Assembly (NCBI GenBank): GCA_024762925.1
Contig: JANTGM010000044.1
Span: 1 to 45,786, forward strand
Source of the DNA: Kofleriaceae bacterium
GTDB taxonomy: Bacteria > Myxococcota_A > Polyangia > Haliangiales > Haliangiaceae
Length of the DNA stretch: 45,786 nucleotides
Direction of reading: 5' to 3'
Part shown: one piece after another, positions 1-7,403 of the stretch
Layout: every line of letters begins with the position of its first letter
Numbering within the stretch: the stretch's first letter is position 1
Made by a program: the position numbers and the translations under genes
Notes under the pieces: generated by a model
Databases searched by the model: none
Told to the model about the DNA's origin: nothing
Seen by the model: the letters and a program-made list of their open reading frames with translations, nothing else

Positions 1-86
1 AAGGATCTGAGCAACGATGAGCCGAAGGCGTTCAAAGGGCGAAGAACCGAGCCAGGGCGTTCTATGCCTCTGGATCCCACACTAGT
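1..86. repeat. Left copy of an 86-bp perfect inverted repeat at the window ends
   Basis: This stretch is the exact reverse complement of 45693-45778. It ends inward in GGATCCCAC followed by ACTAGT (BamHI- and SpeI-type sites), after which the two ends diverge. Each copy contains an ATG that opens the same short peptide (MPLDPTLVR) into whatever follows. The symmetry and restriction sites favour an adapter, vector arm or assembly artefact over a natural terminal repeat. I could not match it to a specific vector from memory. Confidence 0.9.
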
Positions 87-885
87 TCGCTGCGCGGTTT
101 GTCTCGCGGACTTCTTGCACGCGCTCAAACCAAGCAGCCACCCGTGGACGCTTCATGATGTCCCCAAAGGCGGGGAAGTCGCGAATGCAAGTGAGACATC
201 CATGTGCAGCAATATCGCCGACGCTAAGTTCGTCGCCACAGACAAAGCGCTGGTCACCAAGCCACTCTTCAAACTTGTCCATCTCTGCAGCGAGCATCTC
301 CTTGGGATTTCCCCCGCCTCGCTTGGCTGAAATCTTCTTGGCGACCTGGTGCATGATGAGCGAGCCACCTCCGCGAACCACCGCATTTTGCACAAATCCG
401 AAGTTTGAAGTGCGAGCCACAACCTTGGCAGCTCGGGCGGCATCACGCCAAGTACCGTAAATCACAGCGGGAAGGACCTGAGCCAGGTCATCATCGGTCC
501 ACTGCTCAATCATGTCCGACTTGGCTTTGGCATCGCCAGCCGGGGTGAGACTCGCCTCTCGCTCCTCAAGGTGATTGAGAATGACGGTGGAGTCAGCCAC
601 GAGCTCACCATCAATCTGGAGCACTGGAACCTTGCGGCGCATGTTGCTTTCCAGTTCGGGCAGCTCCTTTTTGGTCATGGGATTGACCTCAACAGTCTCA
701 AACGCGATTCCCTTGGCTTCAAGGGCGGCCCGGACCTTGTGGCAAAACGGGCAGAGTTCGAACTGATAGAGCGTTGCGGTTGTGGTTTGCACGATGCGCT
801 TTTGCCAAGAATCGCTTGGAAGCGCAAGGGGAAGCGCCAACTGGGCCCGAACCTGGAATCGGGCCACAGTGGGCATTTGCAGCAC
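82..885 (-). CDS. Glutathione S-transferase of the mPGES-2-like type, possibly cut at its C-terminus
   Basis: This is a soluble thioredoxin-fold protein with a C-terminal helical GST domain. In the GTG-started 267-residue form, the glutaredoxin-like part starts near residue 33 and holds C45-P-F-C48. It is followed by the RRKVPVLQIDG segment that forms the cis-Pro/glutathione side of the fold. The C-terminal half (WLGD...FVCGDELSVGDIAAHG) matches the prostaglandin E synthase 2-like GST group, in which E-V-N-P after the first helix is typical. The actual substrate is unknown. The start is uncertain: GTG at 885, ATG at 876 and GTG at 792 are all possible, none has a clear Shine-Dalgarno, and the first 32 residues lie outside the fold. 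The TAG stop lies within the ACTAGT of the end repeat, so the native C-terminus may be missing. It follows the HU gene by 5 bp. Confidence 0.85.
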   Translation of the reverse strand: MLQMPTVARFQVRAQLALPLALPSDSWQKRIVQTTTATLYQFELCPFCHKVRAALEAKGIAFETVEVNPMTKKELPELESNMRRKVPVLQIDGELVADSTVILNHLEEREASLTPAGDAKAKSDMIEQWTDDDLAQVLPAVIYGTWRDAARAAKVVARTSNFGFVQNAVVRGGGSLIMHQVAKKISAKRGGGNPKEMLAAEMDKFEEWLGDQRFVCGDELSVGDIAAHGCLTCIRDFPAFGDIMKRPRVAAWFERVQEVRETNRAAN

Positions 886-890
886 GATTG

Positions 891-1202
891 CTACTCGATA
901 GGAGCAGGCATTGCTTTGAGGCGCTTGAGGGCAGTGACCTTAACTTTGCTGCTGGCAGGCTTTGCTGCAACATCCATAAGCTCACCTGGCTTGAATGGGT
1001 TTGGCACTCCGGTTCGGGCTGGGCGCGCAGGCTTAACCACGGTGCTGATCTTGAGCAGGCCGGGAAGCGTGAAGACGCCAGCACCATCTTTGGTGAGGTG
1101 ACGTTCAATGGTGACAGCGAGCTGCTCGAGCACGGCTTTGACATCTTTGGGACTAAGCTCGGTGTTCGTGGCAAGCTCGTTGATGAGAGTGGTTTTGTTC
1201 AT
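891..1202 (-). CDS. HU-family DNA-binding protein
   Basis: A 103-residue HU/IHF-type nucleoid protein. It opens with the usual MNKTTLINELA helix, then a helix-turn-helix dimerisation part (ELSPKDVKAVLEQLAVTIERHL), and the beta-arm region GVFTLPGLLKISTVV. The arm holds several Pro/Arg/Lys residues (KPARPARTGVPNPFKPGE), the part of HU that grips the minor groove. The reading frame can begin nine residues earlier at 1229, but the start at 1202 gives the canonical HU N-terminus. It likely shares a transcript with the downstream GST gene (5-bp gap). HU-like proteins bend DNA without strong sequence preference. A specialised paralogue is possible because the C-terminal tail (VKVTALKRLKAMPAPIE) is longer and less acidic than in the main HU. 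Confidence 0.9.
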   Translation of the reverse strand: MNKTTLINELATNTELSPKDVKAVLEQLAVTIERHLTKDGAGVFTLPGLLKISTVVKPARPARTGVPNPFKPGELMDVAAKPASSKVKVTALKRLKAMPAPIE

Positions 1203-1329
1203 CGCGGTTTCGATGGGCGTGATAGACATGCAGCAAGCCTAGCCCCATAAACCAGCTCTTGTGGGCGCCAAAAGCCCTGATATGCAGCTTGAAGATTATT
1301 CAAAGACGAATTTGGGGAGATCTACACCG

Positions 1330-1854
1330 CTATTTTTCGCTGATCAGCATTTCCCCGTCCTCAATCGCGACTGTCATCGAGTACTCGGTCTCAGGGTCAG
1401 TGGGGACCTTCACGCCAGCAAAGCGCAAGGTGTAGCGCTCGCCGGTCTTCAACAGGGCAAAGTCAGCGGCCTTGATGAAGGGGATCGCCGTCAAGGTGCC
1501 CTTGCGCCAAGCCTCATACGACTTGTCGACAGCATCATTGGCTTTGAGCGCATCACGACGCGCCTTCGTATGAAGTGCTGGCCATTGTGATGCGTCGCCC
1601 TTCTCAATCGCCGCCAAGAAGCGATCGATAAAGGCCTTGGCGAGCTCTCGCTCGGCTTCTGTTGCCGAGGTTGGCATGGGTGCTGGAGCTGGCGTGGGCG
1701 TTGGAGCGGCTGTTGGTGCGATAGGTGCTGGGGAAGCAGCTGGCTCTGGTGCCGCAGCTGGGGTCTTCTCCTTTGCTTTGCAGGAACCTGCGCCCAGCGC
1801 TAAGAGAGACAGACCAACGGTTCGAAGAGAAGCAGTTTTCACAAAGTCGAGCAT
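1330..1854 (-). CDS. Secreted NTF2-like (DUF4864/DUF4019-type) putative lipoprotein
   Basis: A 174-residue exported protein. The N-terminus MLDFVKTASLRTVGLSLLALGAGSC is a signal peptide ending at a Cys. The -3 residue is Ala rather than Leu, so lipidation is probable but not certain. A Pro/Ala-rich linker of about 40 residues follows. The C-terminal ~115 residues (AFIDRFLAAIEKGDASQWPALHTKARRDAL...) have the helix-then-sheet pattern of small NTF2-like domains found in bacterial exported proteins, which usually bind ligands or act as scaffolds. No catalytic residues are evident. It is divergent from the vWA gene at 1890, with only 35 bp between the starts, so the two promoters must overlap each other's coding ends. 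The alternative start at 1869 adds five residues. Confidence 0.7.
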   Translation of the reverse strand: MLDFVKTASLRTVGLSLLALGAGSCKAKEKTPAAAPEPAASPAPIAPTAAPTPTPAPAPMPTSATEAERELAKAFIDRFLAAIEKGDASQWPALHTKARRDALKANDAVDKSYEAWRKGTLTAIPFIKAADFALLKTGERYTLRFAGVKVPTDPETEYSMTVAIEDGEMLISEK

Positions 1855-1889
1855 ACGGCACGACCGCAATTCGAGCTAGGTTCCTCTCC

Positions 1890-2864
1890 ATGCACAGCCC
1901 CCTCCAACGACACCTTGTTTTCGGTCTCTCTCTATTGCTCGCCAGCGGCTGTGTGAGCGACGAAGATGGTAGCGATGGCAACCCAAGTGGCGGCATCGAT
2001 GGCGGCGGGCGTATTGATGAGTTTGTCGATGCTGCACCACCCGAGGCTTGCGAGAAGATGGACATCCTCTTTGTCATCGACAACAGCGGCTCGATGAGCG
2101 AAGAGCAGAGCAACCTCATTGCCAATTTCCCCGGATTCGCGCAACTCATCGAGAACTACCAAACCGCCAGTGGCGAGCCTCTCGACTACCGCATCGGCGT
2201 GACCACAGCTGGGCGCGATGTTAGCTACACCATCACGCTTCCGATTCTAAACCAGAGCATTCCCTTCACGGAGGGCGGCGACAATGGTGTCTTTCGCGGA
2301 GGCTGCGGCCTCGAGCGTCAATGGATTGAAAAGGGCGACCCAAATGTCTCGTCCACCTTCGCGTGCCGCGCTGACGTTGGAACGAGCGGACCTGGTGCCG
2401 AGATGCCTCTCTTGGGCTTGGAATGGTCGCTAAACCGGCGCGCAACAGATGGCACCAATGCGGGCTTCCTTCGCGATGATGCCCTGCTCGCCGTTGTCAT
2501 GATCACCGACCAGGATGACTGCTCTCGGGAAGACGATGGCTTCGTTATCGATGGCAATCGACCAAGCTGTTACACACCGGGAGATACCGGCATCACGCCA
2601 CTATCCTTCTACCTCGATTTTCTCGACACCCTAAAGGGCGGGCGGGGACGCTGGGCAAGCGCCGTGATTGCTGGCCCAGGGCCAGGGAGTTGCACATCGT
2701 CGTTTGGTGAGGCAGCAGAGGCCGAGCGTATGATTGATTTCGTGAATCAAGCAGGTGATAACTCGAGCCTTAGTTCGATCTGCAGTGGCGACCTAACCTT
2801 GGCCTTGCAGCAAGCTCTGGACACCTTTGAAGCTGCTTGTAACCGCTTCCCACCGATTGAGTAA
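1890..2864 (+). CDS. Secreted lipoprotein with von Willebrand factor A domain
   Basis: A 324-residue exported protein. The start at 1890 gives a short signal (MHSPLQRHLVFGLSLLLASGC) with a lipobox-like end. A low-complexity Asp/Gly/Ser spacer follows, then a vWA domain beginning at KMDILFVIDNSGSMSEEQ. This holds the complete DxSxS of the metal-ion-dependent adhesion site. A later VVMITDQDD segment fits the fourth strand and the Asp of the MIDAS. Ten or so Cys residues suggest disulfides outside the inner membrane. Lipidated vWA proteins are numerous in myxobacteria; their ligands are mostly unknown. An upstream in-frame ATG (1725) would remove the signal peptide from the N-terminus and is unlikely. 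The small membrane protein gene follows after 4 bp. Confidence 0.88.
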   Translation: MHSPLQRHLVFGLSLLLASGCVSDEDGSDGNPSGGIDGGGRIDEFVDAAPPEACEKMDILFVIDNSGSMSEEQSNLIANFPGFAQLIENYQTASGEPLDYRIGVTTAGRDVSYTITLPILNQSIPFTEGGDNGVFRGGCGLERQWIEKGDPNVSSTFACRADVGTSGPGAEMPLLGLEWSLNRRATDGTNAGFLRDDALLAVVMITDQDDCSREDDGFVIDGNRPSCYTPGDTGITPLSFYLDFLDTLKGGRGRWASAVIAGPGPGSCTSSFGEAAEAERMIDFVNQAGDNSSLSSICSGDLTLALQQALDTFEAACNRFPPIE

Positions 2865-2868
2865 GACT

Positions 2869-3090
2869 ATGGAGTTTCTGGATTCTCTGTCATGGCCGCT
2901 GGTCGTGCTCGCATGCCTCACCTTGGGGCTGGCCCCCTTTGTTCCCGAACCGCACATCTGGGAAAAACTGCAACTGCTCTTTGCTGGCAACCTGCGAAAG
3001 CCCATCGACATCTTTGACATGCTGATGCACGGAGCTCCGTGGCTGGTTCTCGTTGCAAAGCTCGGAGTCCTGGCGCTGCGAGGGCGCTAG
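2869..3090 (+). CDS. Small two-helix membrane protein (family often annotated 'RND transporter')
   Basis: A 73-residue protein with a hydrophobic N-terminal segment (WPLVVLACLTLGLAPF), an amphipathic middle (HIWEKLQLLFAGNLRKPIDIFDMLMHG) and a second hydrophobic segment (APWLVLVAKLGVLAL). This pattern, especially E-P-H-x-W-E-K-L and P-I-D-I-F-D-x-L-x-H-G-x-P-W, is one I associate with short conserved proteins that databases label 'RND transporter' although they are far too small to be pumps. Its role is unknown. The start codon lies 4 bp after the vWA stop, so the two genes are probably cotranscribed. An RND pump remnant lies 3 kb away on the other strand. Confidence 0.75.
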   Translation: MEFLDSLSWPLVVLACLTLGLAPFVPEPHIWEKLQLLFAGNLRKPIDIFDMLMHGAPWLVLVAKLGVLALRGR

Positions 3091-3249
3091 CGTTGGCTAG
3101 TGCGCGATTCATGAATATAGAACGCGCTCACTCGTCTTCTCGCCCGCTGGACTGGCTCTGCCAGTCTTCTTCGTTTTTCATCGGTCGCTTGCCCCACTTC
3201 TAGCGAGCAACCAGATTTGCTCGTCGCCGATCCCCGAGCGTGAGCTGTT

Positions 3250-6000
3250 CTAGGACGCAAGCACCTCGGCGAGCTTGCCGAGTAGGGCGTCGATGGTAAA
3301 GGGCTTAGCCAGGAAGTGAATCTCTTCGGGAATGATGCCGTGGCGGCCCATGACGTTCTCGGAATATCCCGACACGAAGAGGATTTTGGCGTCGGGCTTC
3401 TTCTTCCACAGCGCTTCGCTGAGCTCACGACCGTTCATCCCATTCATGACCACGTCGGTGACGATGAGATCGCAGGATTCCGCATCGAGGACCGCGAGAG
3501 CATTCGCGCCACTGTCGGCGACCAACACCTTGCAGCCCCCTGCCTCCAACATGCTCTTGACCGTCGCACGCACGCTGGCTTCGTCCTCCACGAGGAGGAC
3601 GGTCGTGCCCACGAGAACGTTGGGCTTCACGCCTTGCTCGGAGAGAGCGAGCGTGGCCTCTCCCGCCGCAGCGGGAAGGAGAGCACGCATCGTCGTGCCC
3701 GCCCCGGGCGTGCTCTCGACCAGCAGCTCGCCGCCAAGTTTCATGATGATGCCGTACACCGTCGAGAGCCCGAGCCCGGTACCGTGCTCGAGCCCCTTCG
3801 TCGTGAAGAAGGGCTCAAAAATGTGCTCGCGGGTCTTTTCATCCATGCCCATGCCGGTGTCGGTCACTTCGAGCTCCACATAGCGTCCGGGGAGCAGGGT
3901 CGATTCGCCCGCGCTCAGCTCGCGCATCGAGGTTCGGATCGTGAGCGATCCGCCAGTGGGCATGGCATCACGAGCATTGACAACCAGGTTCATGATGACC
4001 TGCTCCATCTGGGGTGGATCGCACTCCACCAGGGTGGATGCCTCGGCAGTCTCGATTTCGAGGTGAATGTCCTCACCCAGGACCGGATCCAAAAGCTCGG
4101 CGATCCCTGCCACGGTTTCGTCGAGCTCGACCTTCTGGAGCTTCACGTCCTGCTTGCGCGAAAAGGTCAGTAATTGCCGAGTCAGAGCCGCGGACTTTTC
4201 CCCTGCCGATTCGATCATCTCGACCATCTCCAGCATCGAGTCACTGAGCTCCTTCTTTCGTCGCATTAGGCTGGCAGTACTGATGATCACCTGCAAGTTG
4301 TTGTTGAAGTCGTGTGCAACGCCTCCGGCCAGGGTGCCCAGAGCTTCGAGCTTCTGGGACTGCCTCAGCTGATGTTCAAGGCGGCGGCGGGCCTCGATGT
4401 CTCGGGTCACTCCGATCACCGAGATACCATCGGCATTGTGGCGAACCACCCGGGCACTGATCTCGACCCACACCCCACAGCCGTCCTCAGTCAAGAGCTC
4501 AACTTCCTCGGCGGGAATGTGAGCACTGTCCTCGTTGCCTTTGTTGACGCGAGTGATCGCGCCTCGCAGTTTTTCAAGAAGCTGACTCCGGCTTGCGGAG
4601 GACAGGGTCTCTTCGAGGAGGAGCTGGCCAAGGTCCGGGGGGACCAGCCCAGTGAGACGCTCGAAGGAGGGGCTCAAGTAGGTGAGGCGCAGCTCCTCGT
4701 CCGCCGCCCAGATGACATCGCTGACGTTCTCTGCAAGCAAGCGATAGAGCTGCTCGGTGTCCCGCTTGGTCTTCAGCAGAGTACGAAACTCCTCGAACAG
4801 GTCCCCGAGCTCATCGTCTCGGTAGTCCAAGACCGCTTCAGTGAGCTTGCCGGTCTTCATGATTCGACGCATGGTGGACCGGGTGCGAACGATGGGAGCG
4901 GAGATCGAATGGCCGGCATAAAAGGCCGAGATGGGCGCCCAGGCGATAACAACGATGAGAAAGGCGATGAACGCAAAGAGGAAGGAGTGGCCGCCCAAAG
5001 CGGGGAAGCGCATCGCGGCCACCAATAGCTCCCCCGACGGCGTCGGACGGTATTTGAGAAGGGTTTGAGAGGGCGCGTTGATAAGAGTCCCGCTCGTTCC
5101 CTCCAGCAGGGCCTGCTCCAGGCGGCGACGGAACAGCGGAAACGAGGCATCGAAGTTGGCGAGCGCCGGCATCTGTCGCGATAGCTCTCGGGCATTTGTG
5201 GTGAAGACGATGGCGGGGACCGGTTCTCCACCGCTTCCCTCGATGCTGACTTCTCGCAGGTCGTAGGGCCTGGGCACGGCCTTGTCCTGCTCGGGTTCCG
5301 ATGCGGTCAATAGAACGCCGCCCAAGGCCAGCTCCGCAGCGCTCTGAAAAGAGTCTATGTGGCGAACGTAGGCCACACTGGAGAGCCACAGCGTGGGAGC
5401 CACCACGAAGGCCAGCGCAAGCCACACCAGCTTGCGCTTGAGCGAGGAGCTGCGAGTCGGGAAGGTCACGCCATCGAGCGCCAGCCTGGCGCCGAAGGCA
5501 TTGTGAATCGCTGGTAGGTGCGCATGCACCACAGGAGCGCAGATTCCCACGCCCCCTACGAAGAGGGCAGCGGAGAAGATCGCTGTTCCGGTTCCAACAG
5601 ATAGCGTCGTCGGAACTCGCTCGGGGAAGACGCGTAGCCACACCTGCGTAGCCAGGACGTAACGAAGAAACCACGTGAAGGAAAAGAACCAGGGGAAGTA
5701 GCGGGACAGACGCCAGGACTTCTTGGCCACCGCCAGGGTCTCTTCGGAGGACAGCTCCCCCTTCTCGAAGGCGGGCGCGGCACGGCTGATGGCGCGAGCC
5801 ATGCCCCAGTACACACCGCTCCACGTGAGCAGCATCGCGAGAAAGATCGCCACGAGTACCGAAACGATCAGCTGCGGTTCCGCCCAAAAATCGATGCCGG
5901 CGAGGTCGATGTAGGCTGCACCGACCAGCAGCGAAAAGGGCATTTCCAGGAGGAGCAGGACCGACAGATAGGTCCGGCGTAGTTGTTGCCTAATGCTCAA
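3250..6000 (-). CDS. Membrane-bound PAS hybrid sensor histidine kinase with C-terminal receiver
   Basis: A 916-residue two-component kinase. Hydrophobic segments near residues 11-34, 43-65, 133-160, 191-213 and 337-363 place a sensory region of about 120 residues between the fourth and fifth helices, probably periplasmic. A HAMP-like linker (360-412) leads to a PAS domain (about 418-540). The HisKA domain holds the phospho-accepting H563 in GGVAHDFNN. The ATPase has an N box at NLVVNARDAM (671-680), a D box at D714-T-G-M-G and a GTGLGLS lid. The receiver (about 797-916) holds acceptor D849 and K899. Signal and target are unknown, and no separate response-regulator gene is adjacent. Translation appears to start at TTG 6000, directly after a pentanucleotide repeat that supplies the purine-rich ribosome-binding site. 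It follows the RND pump remnant on the same strand, suggesting descent from a metal-efflux operon. Confidence 0.93.
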   Translation of the reverse strand: MSIRQQLRRTYLSVLLLLEMPFSLLVGAAYIDLAGIDFWAEPQLIVSVLVAIFLAMLLTWSGVYWGMARAISRAAPAFEKGELSSEETLAVAKKSWRLSRYFPWFFSFTWFLRYVLATQVWLRVFPERVPTTLSVGTGTAIFSAALFVGGVGICAPVVHAHLPAIHNAFGARLALDGVTFPTRSSSLKRKLVWLALAFVVAPTLWLSSVAYVRHIDSFQSAAELALGGVLLTASEPEQDKAVPRPYDLREVSIEGSGGEPVPAIVFTTNARELSRQMPALANFDASFPLFRRRLEQALLEGTSGTLINAPSQTLLKYRPTPSGELLVAAMRFPALGGHSFLFAFIAFLIVVIAWAPISAFYAGHSISAPIVRTRSTMRRIMKTGKLTEAVLDYRDDELGDLFEEFRTLLKTKRDTEQLYRLLAENVSDVIWAADEELRLTYLSPSFERLTGLVPPDLGQLLLEETLSSASRSQLLEKLRGAITRVNKGNEDSAHIPAEEVELLTEDGCGVWVEISARVVRHNADGISVIGVTRDIEARRRLEHQLRQSQKLEALGTLAGGVAHDFNNNLQVIISTASLMRRKKELSDSMLEMVEMIESAGEKSAALTRQLLTFSRKQDVKLQKVELDETVAGIAELLDPVLGEDIHLEIETAEASTLVECDPPQMEQVIMNLVVNARDAMPTGGSLTIRTSMRELSAGESTLLPGRYVELEVTDTGMGMDEKTREHIFEPFFTTKGLEHGTGLGLSTVYGIIMKLGGELLVESTPGAGTTMRALLPAAAGEATLALSEQGVKPNVLVGTTVLLVEDEASVRATVKSMLEAGGCKVLVADSGANALAVLDAESCDLIVTDVVMNGMNGRELSEALWKKKPDAKILFVSGYSENVMGRHGIIPEEIHFLAKPFTIDALLGKLAEVLAS

Positions 6001-6023
6001 TCCCTTCCCTTCCCTTCCCTTCC
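6001..6023. repeat. Pentanucleotide tandem repeat (TCCCT, 4.6 copies) abutting the kinase start
   Basis: Four full units of TCCCT plus TCC, read as GGGAA/AGGGA on the coding strand, end exactly at the TTG start codon of the kinase. The repeat is itself Shine-Dalgarno-like. An ATG at 6035-6033 opens an 11-codon frame (to Asp) through the repeat. That frame ends at a TGA overlapping the TTG start. Loss of one 5-bp unit would place this ATG in frame with the kinase. Confidence 0.9.
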
Positions 6024-6052
6024 ACCCAAATACATTCTACTGGAAGGAAGGG
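6012..6052 (-). promoter_or_regulatory. Imperfect hairpin in the kinase leader that pairs part of the repeat
   Basis: Bases 6012-6024 pair with 6041-6052 in a 12-bp stem with one bulged base. On the transcript, a CCUUCC-rich arm pairs with the GGAAGG repeat, and the loop holds the ATG at 6035-6033. About two repeat units remain unpaired next to the TTG start. There is no following T-run, so a terminator is unlikely. Control of ribosome access is an inference. Confidence 0.5.
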
Positions 6053-6061
6053 CCTTATTCA

Positions 6062-6313
6062 TCAGTGGCGCCTTGGTTTGTCGTTTCTAGAGAATTGGTC
6101 CTCAATACGCGCCTCCACTGAAACGGCTCGTTTCGTCGTACCTTTCCATATGGCGAAGATGGCAGGATAAACAGTCAACTCGAGAAAGAAGGACGAGACG
6201 AGCCCGCCAATCATTGGTGCCGCGATGCGCTTCATGACGTCGGCGCCCGCTCCCGACGCAAACAAGATCGGCGTTAGTCCTATCATCGTCGTCAAGACAG
6301 TCATGTCCCTCTA
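6062..6313 (-). pseudogene. C-terminal remnant of a heavy-metal RND efflux pump (CusA/CzcA-like)
   Basis: About 80 codons read MTVLTTMIGLTPILFASGAG, followed by DVMKRIAAPMIGGL and a final membrane segment ending in YPAIFAIWK. This is the end of the last transmembrane helices of CusA/CzcA-type pumps, which are normally about 1040 residues long. Everything upstream is missing. An in-frame TAG occurs only three codons before the first Met, and no signal or start context is present. The remnant lies 61 bp upstream of the histidine kinase on the same strand, as expected for a former pump-kinase operon. The upstream boundary holds a 10-bp direct repeat shared with the stop region of the MBL gene. 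It is not expected to be functional. Confidence 0.85.
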
Positions 6314-6346
6314 GCGCCGAGGCGTAAGCCCTCAAGGTCCCTCTAG
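6305..6346. repeat. 10-bp direct repeat pair GTCCCTCTAG at the RND deletion boundary
   Basis: GTCCCTCTAG occurs at 6305-6314 and 6337-6346, separated by 22 bp. The left copy supplies the TAG that closes the remnant RND frame. The right copy supplies the TAG stop of the MBL lipoprotein gene. Short direct repeats at the edge of a truncated gene are typical of a slippage or deletion scar. Confidence 0.8.
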
Positions 6347-7281
6347 GGATTCTCCACCGGCGCAAAGCTCGCCTTGGCAGCGAGTTCCAAAATCACAGGA
6401 AGCTTGTCGTCGCCATGCTCTTCCATCATGGCGGAGATCAGCTCTTCTGCAGTACTACTAGATGTTCTTAGCCTCTCAAAGTCGCTAATGTAGCCCCTAG
6501 TTGCCGTCAAGGAAGAAGGAGTACTTCCCGTCCCCGGGGCGCTGTGTCCTGGTACCACAGCTTTGGGCTTCATCCCTCCAATGCGAGTCAACGTCTCAAG
6601 CCAAGCTGTGCGCTGCTCTGGGCTCGGGGTATCGGCAAGCCATGTGTGCACACCGGAATAGACCAAGTCCCCGGCGACAATCAACTCGAGGGAAGGCACA
6701 TGAACGGCGGTCGAAAACTCTGAATCCGATTGTTCCAGAGGTAGAAATTCAACCCGCTTGCCCTCGAGTTCTAGAAAGGAATCGGTGTCGGGCGTCGCGG
6801 TGATGGGTTCGGCGGTCAAGTCCTCCTGATAGATAGGCCCCCAATAAGCCAGTTTCTGCGGACCCAAGACCTTCATGTGCTCGACCACTTCAGTGGTGGC
6901 ATACATTGGGGTATTGGGAAATTTCTCAAGAACCTTTTCGACCCCGAAATAGTGATCGGGATGGGCGTGGGTGATGTAGATGGCAGCCAAGTCCACGCCT
7001 TTCTCCTCAATCCAGGAGGCCAGGCGCTCGCCATTGCCGAGAGTAAACTGGGCGTCAACGAGAATCGCTTTCTCCTCGCCGGAGATGAGAGTGGAGTTGG
7101 CATAGAAGCCCTTTTCATCCCCCGTAAACACCTCAAAGCTCAGCCCAAGCTCCCCCTGAGCAGTCTGCGCTTTGGGCACGGACTCGGTAGCGCAAGCGCC
7201 GAGGGTGAGGCTGGCAACAAGGGCCAAGGACGACAGGGAGGTTAAGAGTGTCGGTGTTTTTCGGATGCTTTGGTTTGCCAT
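6343..7281 (-). CDS. MBL-fold metallo-hydrolase lipoprotein
   Basis: A 312-residue exported hydrolase. The start at 7281 (MANQSIRKTPTLL) gives a signal peptide with a good lipobox (LTLGAC, Cys30). An upstream in-frame start at 7359 would bury the signal. The metal-binding core T-H-A-H-P-D-H lies at residues 104-110. Later GDLVYSG and VVPGHSAPG segments provide the remaining Asp and His ligands of a two-zinc site. The layout resembles the broad glyoxalase II / subclass B3-like group of secreted metallo-hydrolases. The substrate cannot be told: lactones, thioesters or xenobiotics are all possible. It is divergent from a LysR regulator with a palindrome in between, so it is probably the regulator's target. 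The stop codon lies in a direct repeat next to the RND remnant. Confidence 0.88.
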   Translation of the reverse strand: MANQSIRKTPTLLTSLSSLALVASLTLGACATESVPKAQTAQGELGLSFEVFTGDEKGFYANSTLISGEEKAILVDAQFTLGNGERLASWIEEKGVDLAAIYITHAHPDHYFGVEKVLEKFPNTPMYATTEVVEHMKVLGPQKLAYWGPIYQEDLTAEPITATPDTDSFLELEGKRVEFLPLEQSDSEFSTAVHVPSLELIVAGDLVYSGVHTWLADTPSPEQRTAWLETLTRIGGMKPKAVVPGHSAPGTGSTPSSLTATRGYISDFERLRTSSSTAEELISAMMEEHGDDKLPVILELAAKASFAPVENP

Positions 7282-7373
7282 GATTTGACTACGCTTTCTG
7301 CGGTGAAGACGGGCCTCATTGCCCGCCAGATGGAAACACCATGCCGGGAACGTTCTCATGTCACAAACTCATA

Positions 7374-7389
7374 ATACTCATGCAAGTAT
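7374..7389. promoter_or_regulatory. Candidate LysR operator between the MBL and LysR genes
   Basis: ATACT-CATGCA-AGTAT is a perfect inverted repeat with a 6-bp spacer. It sits in the 122-bp divergent region, 15 bp before the LysR start. An overlapping imperfect arm (CTCATAAT ... AGTATGAG) extends it. The size and AT-rich arms fit a LysR-type binding site; binding is inferred from position. Confidence 0.5.
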
Positions 7390-7403
7390 GAGATATTTTC
7401 ATT

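Noticed and set aside
1-86. Natural telomere or transposon terminal repeat
   Set aside because: Restriction-type sites at the inner edge, no target-site duplication or mobility gene, and an unrelated gene cut at the junction argue for a technical origin.
4838-5887. 349-codon second minus-strand frame within the kinase gene
   Set aside because: Shifted frame of a GC-rich gene; Arg/Ala/Gly-rich translation with no domain, while the kinase frame is fully supported.
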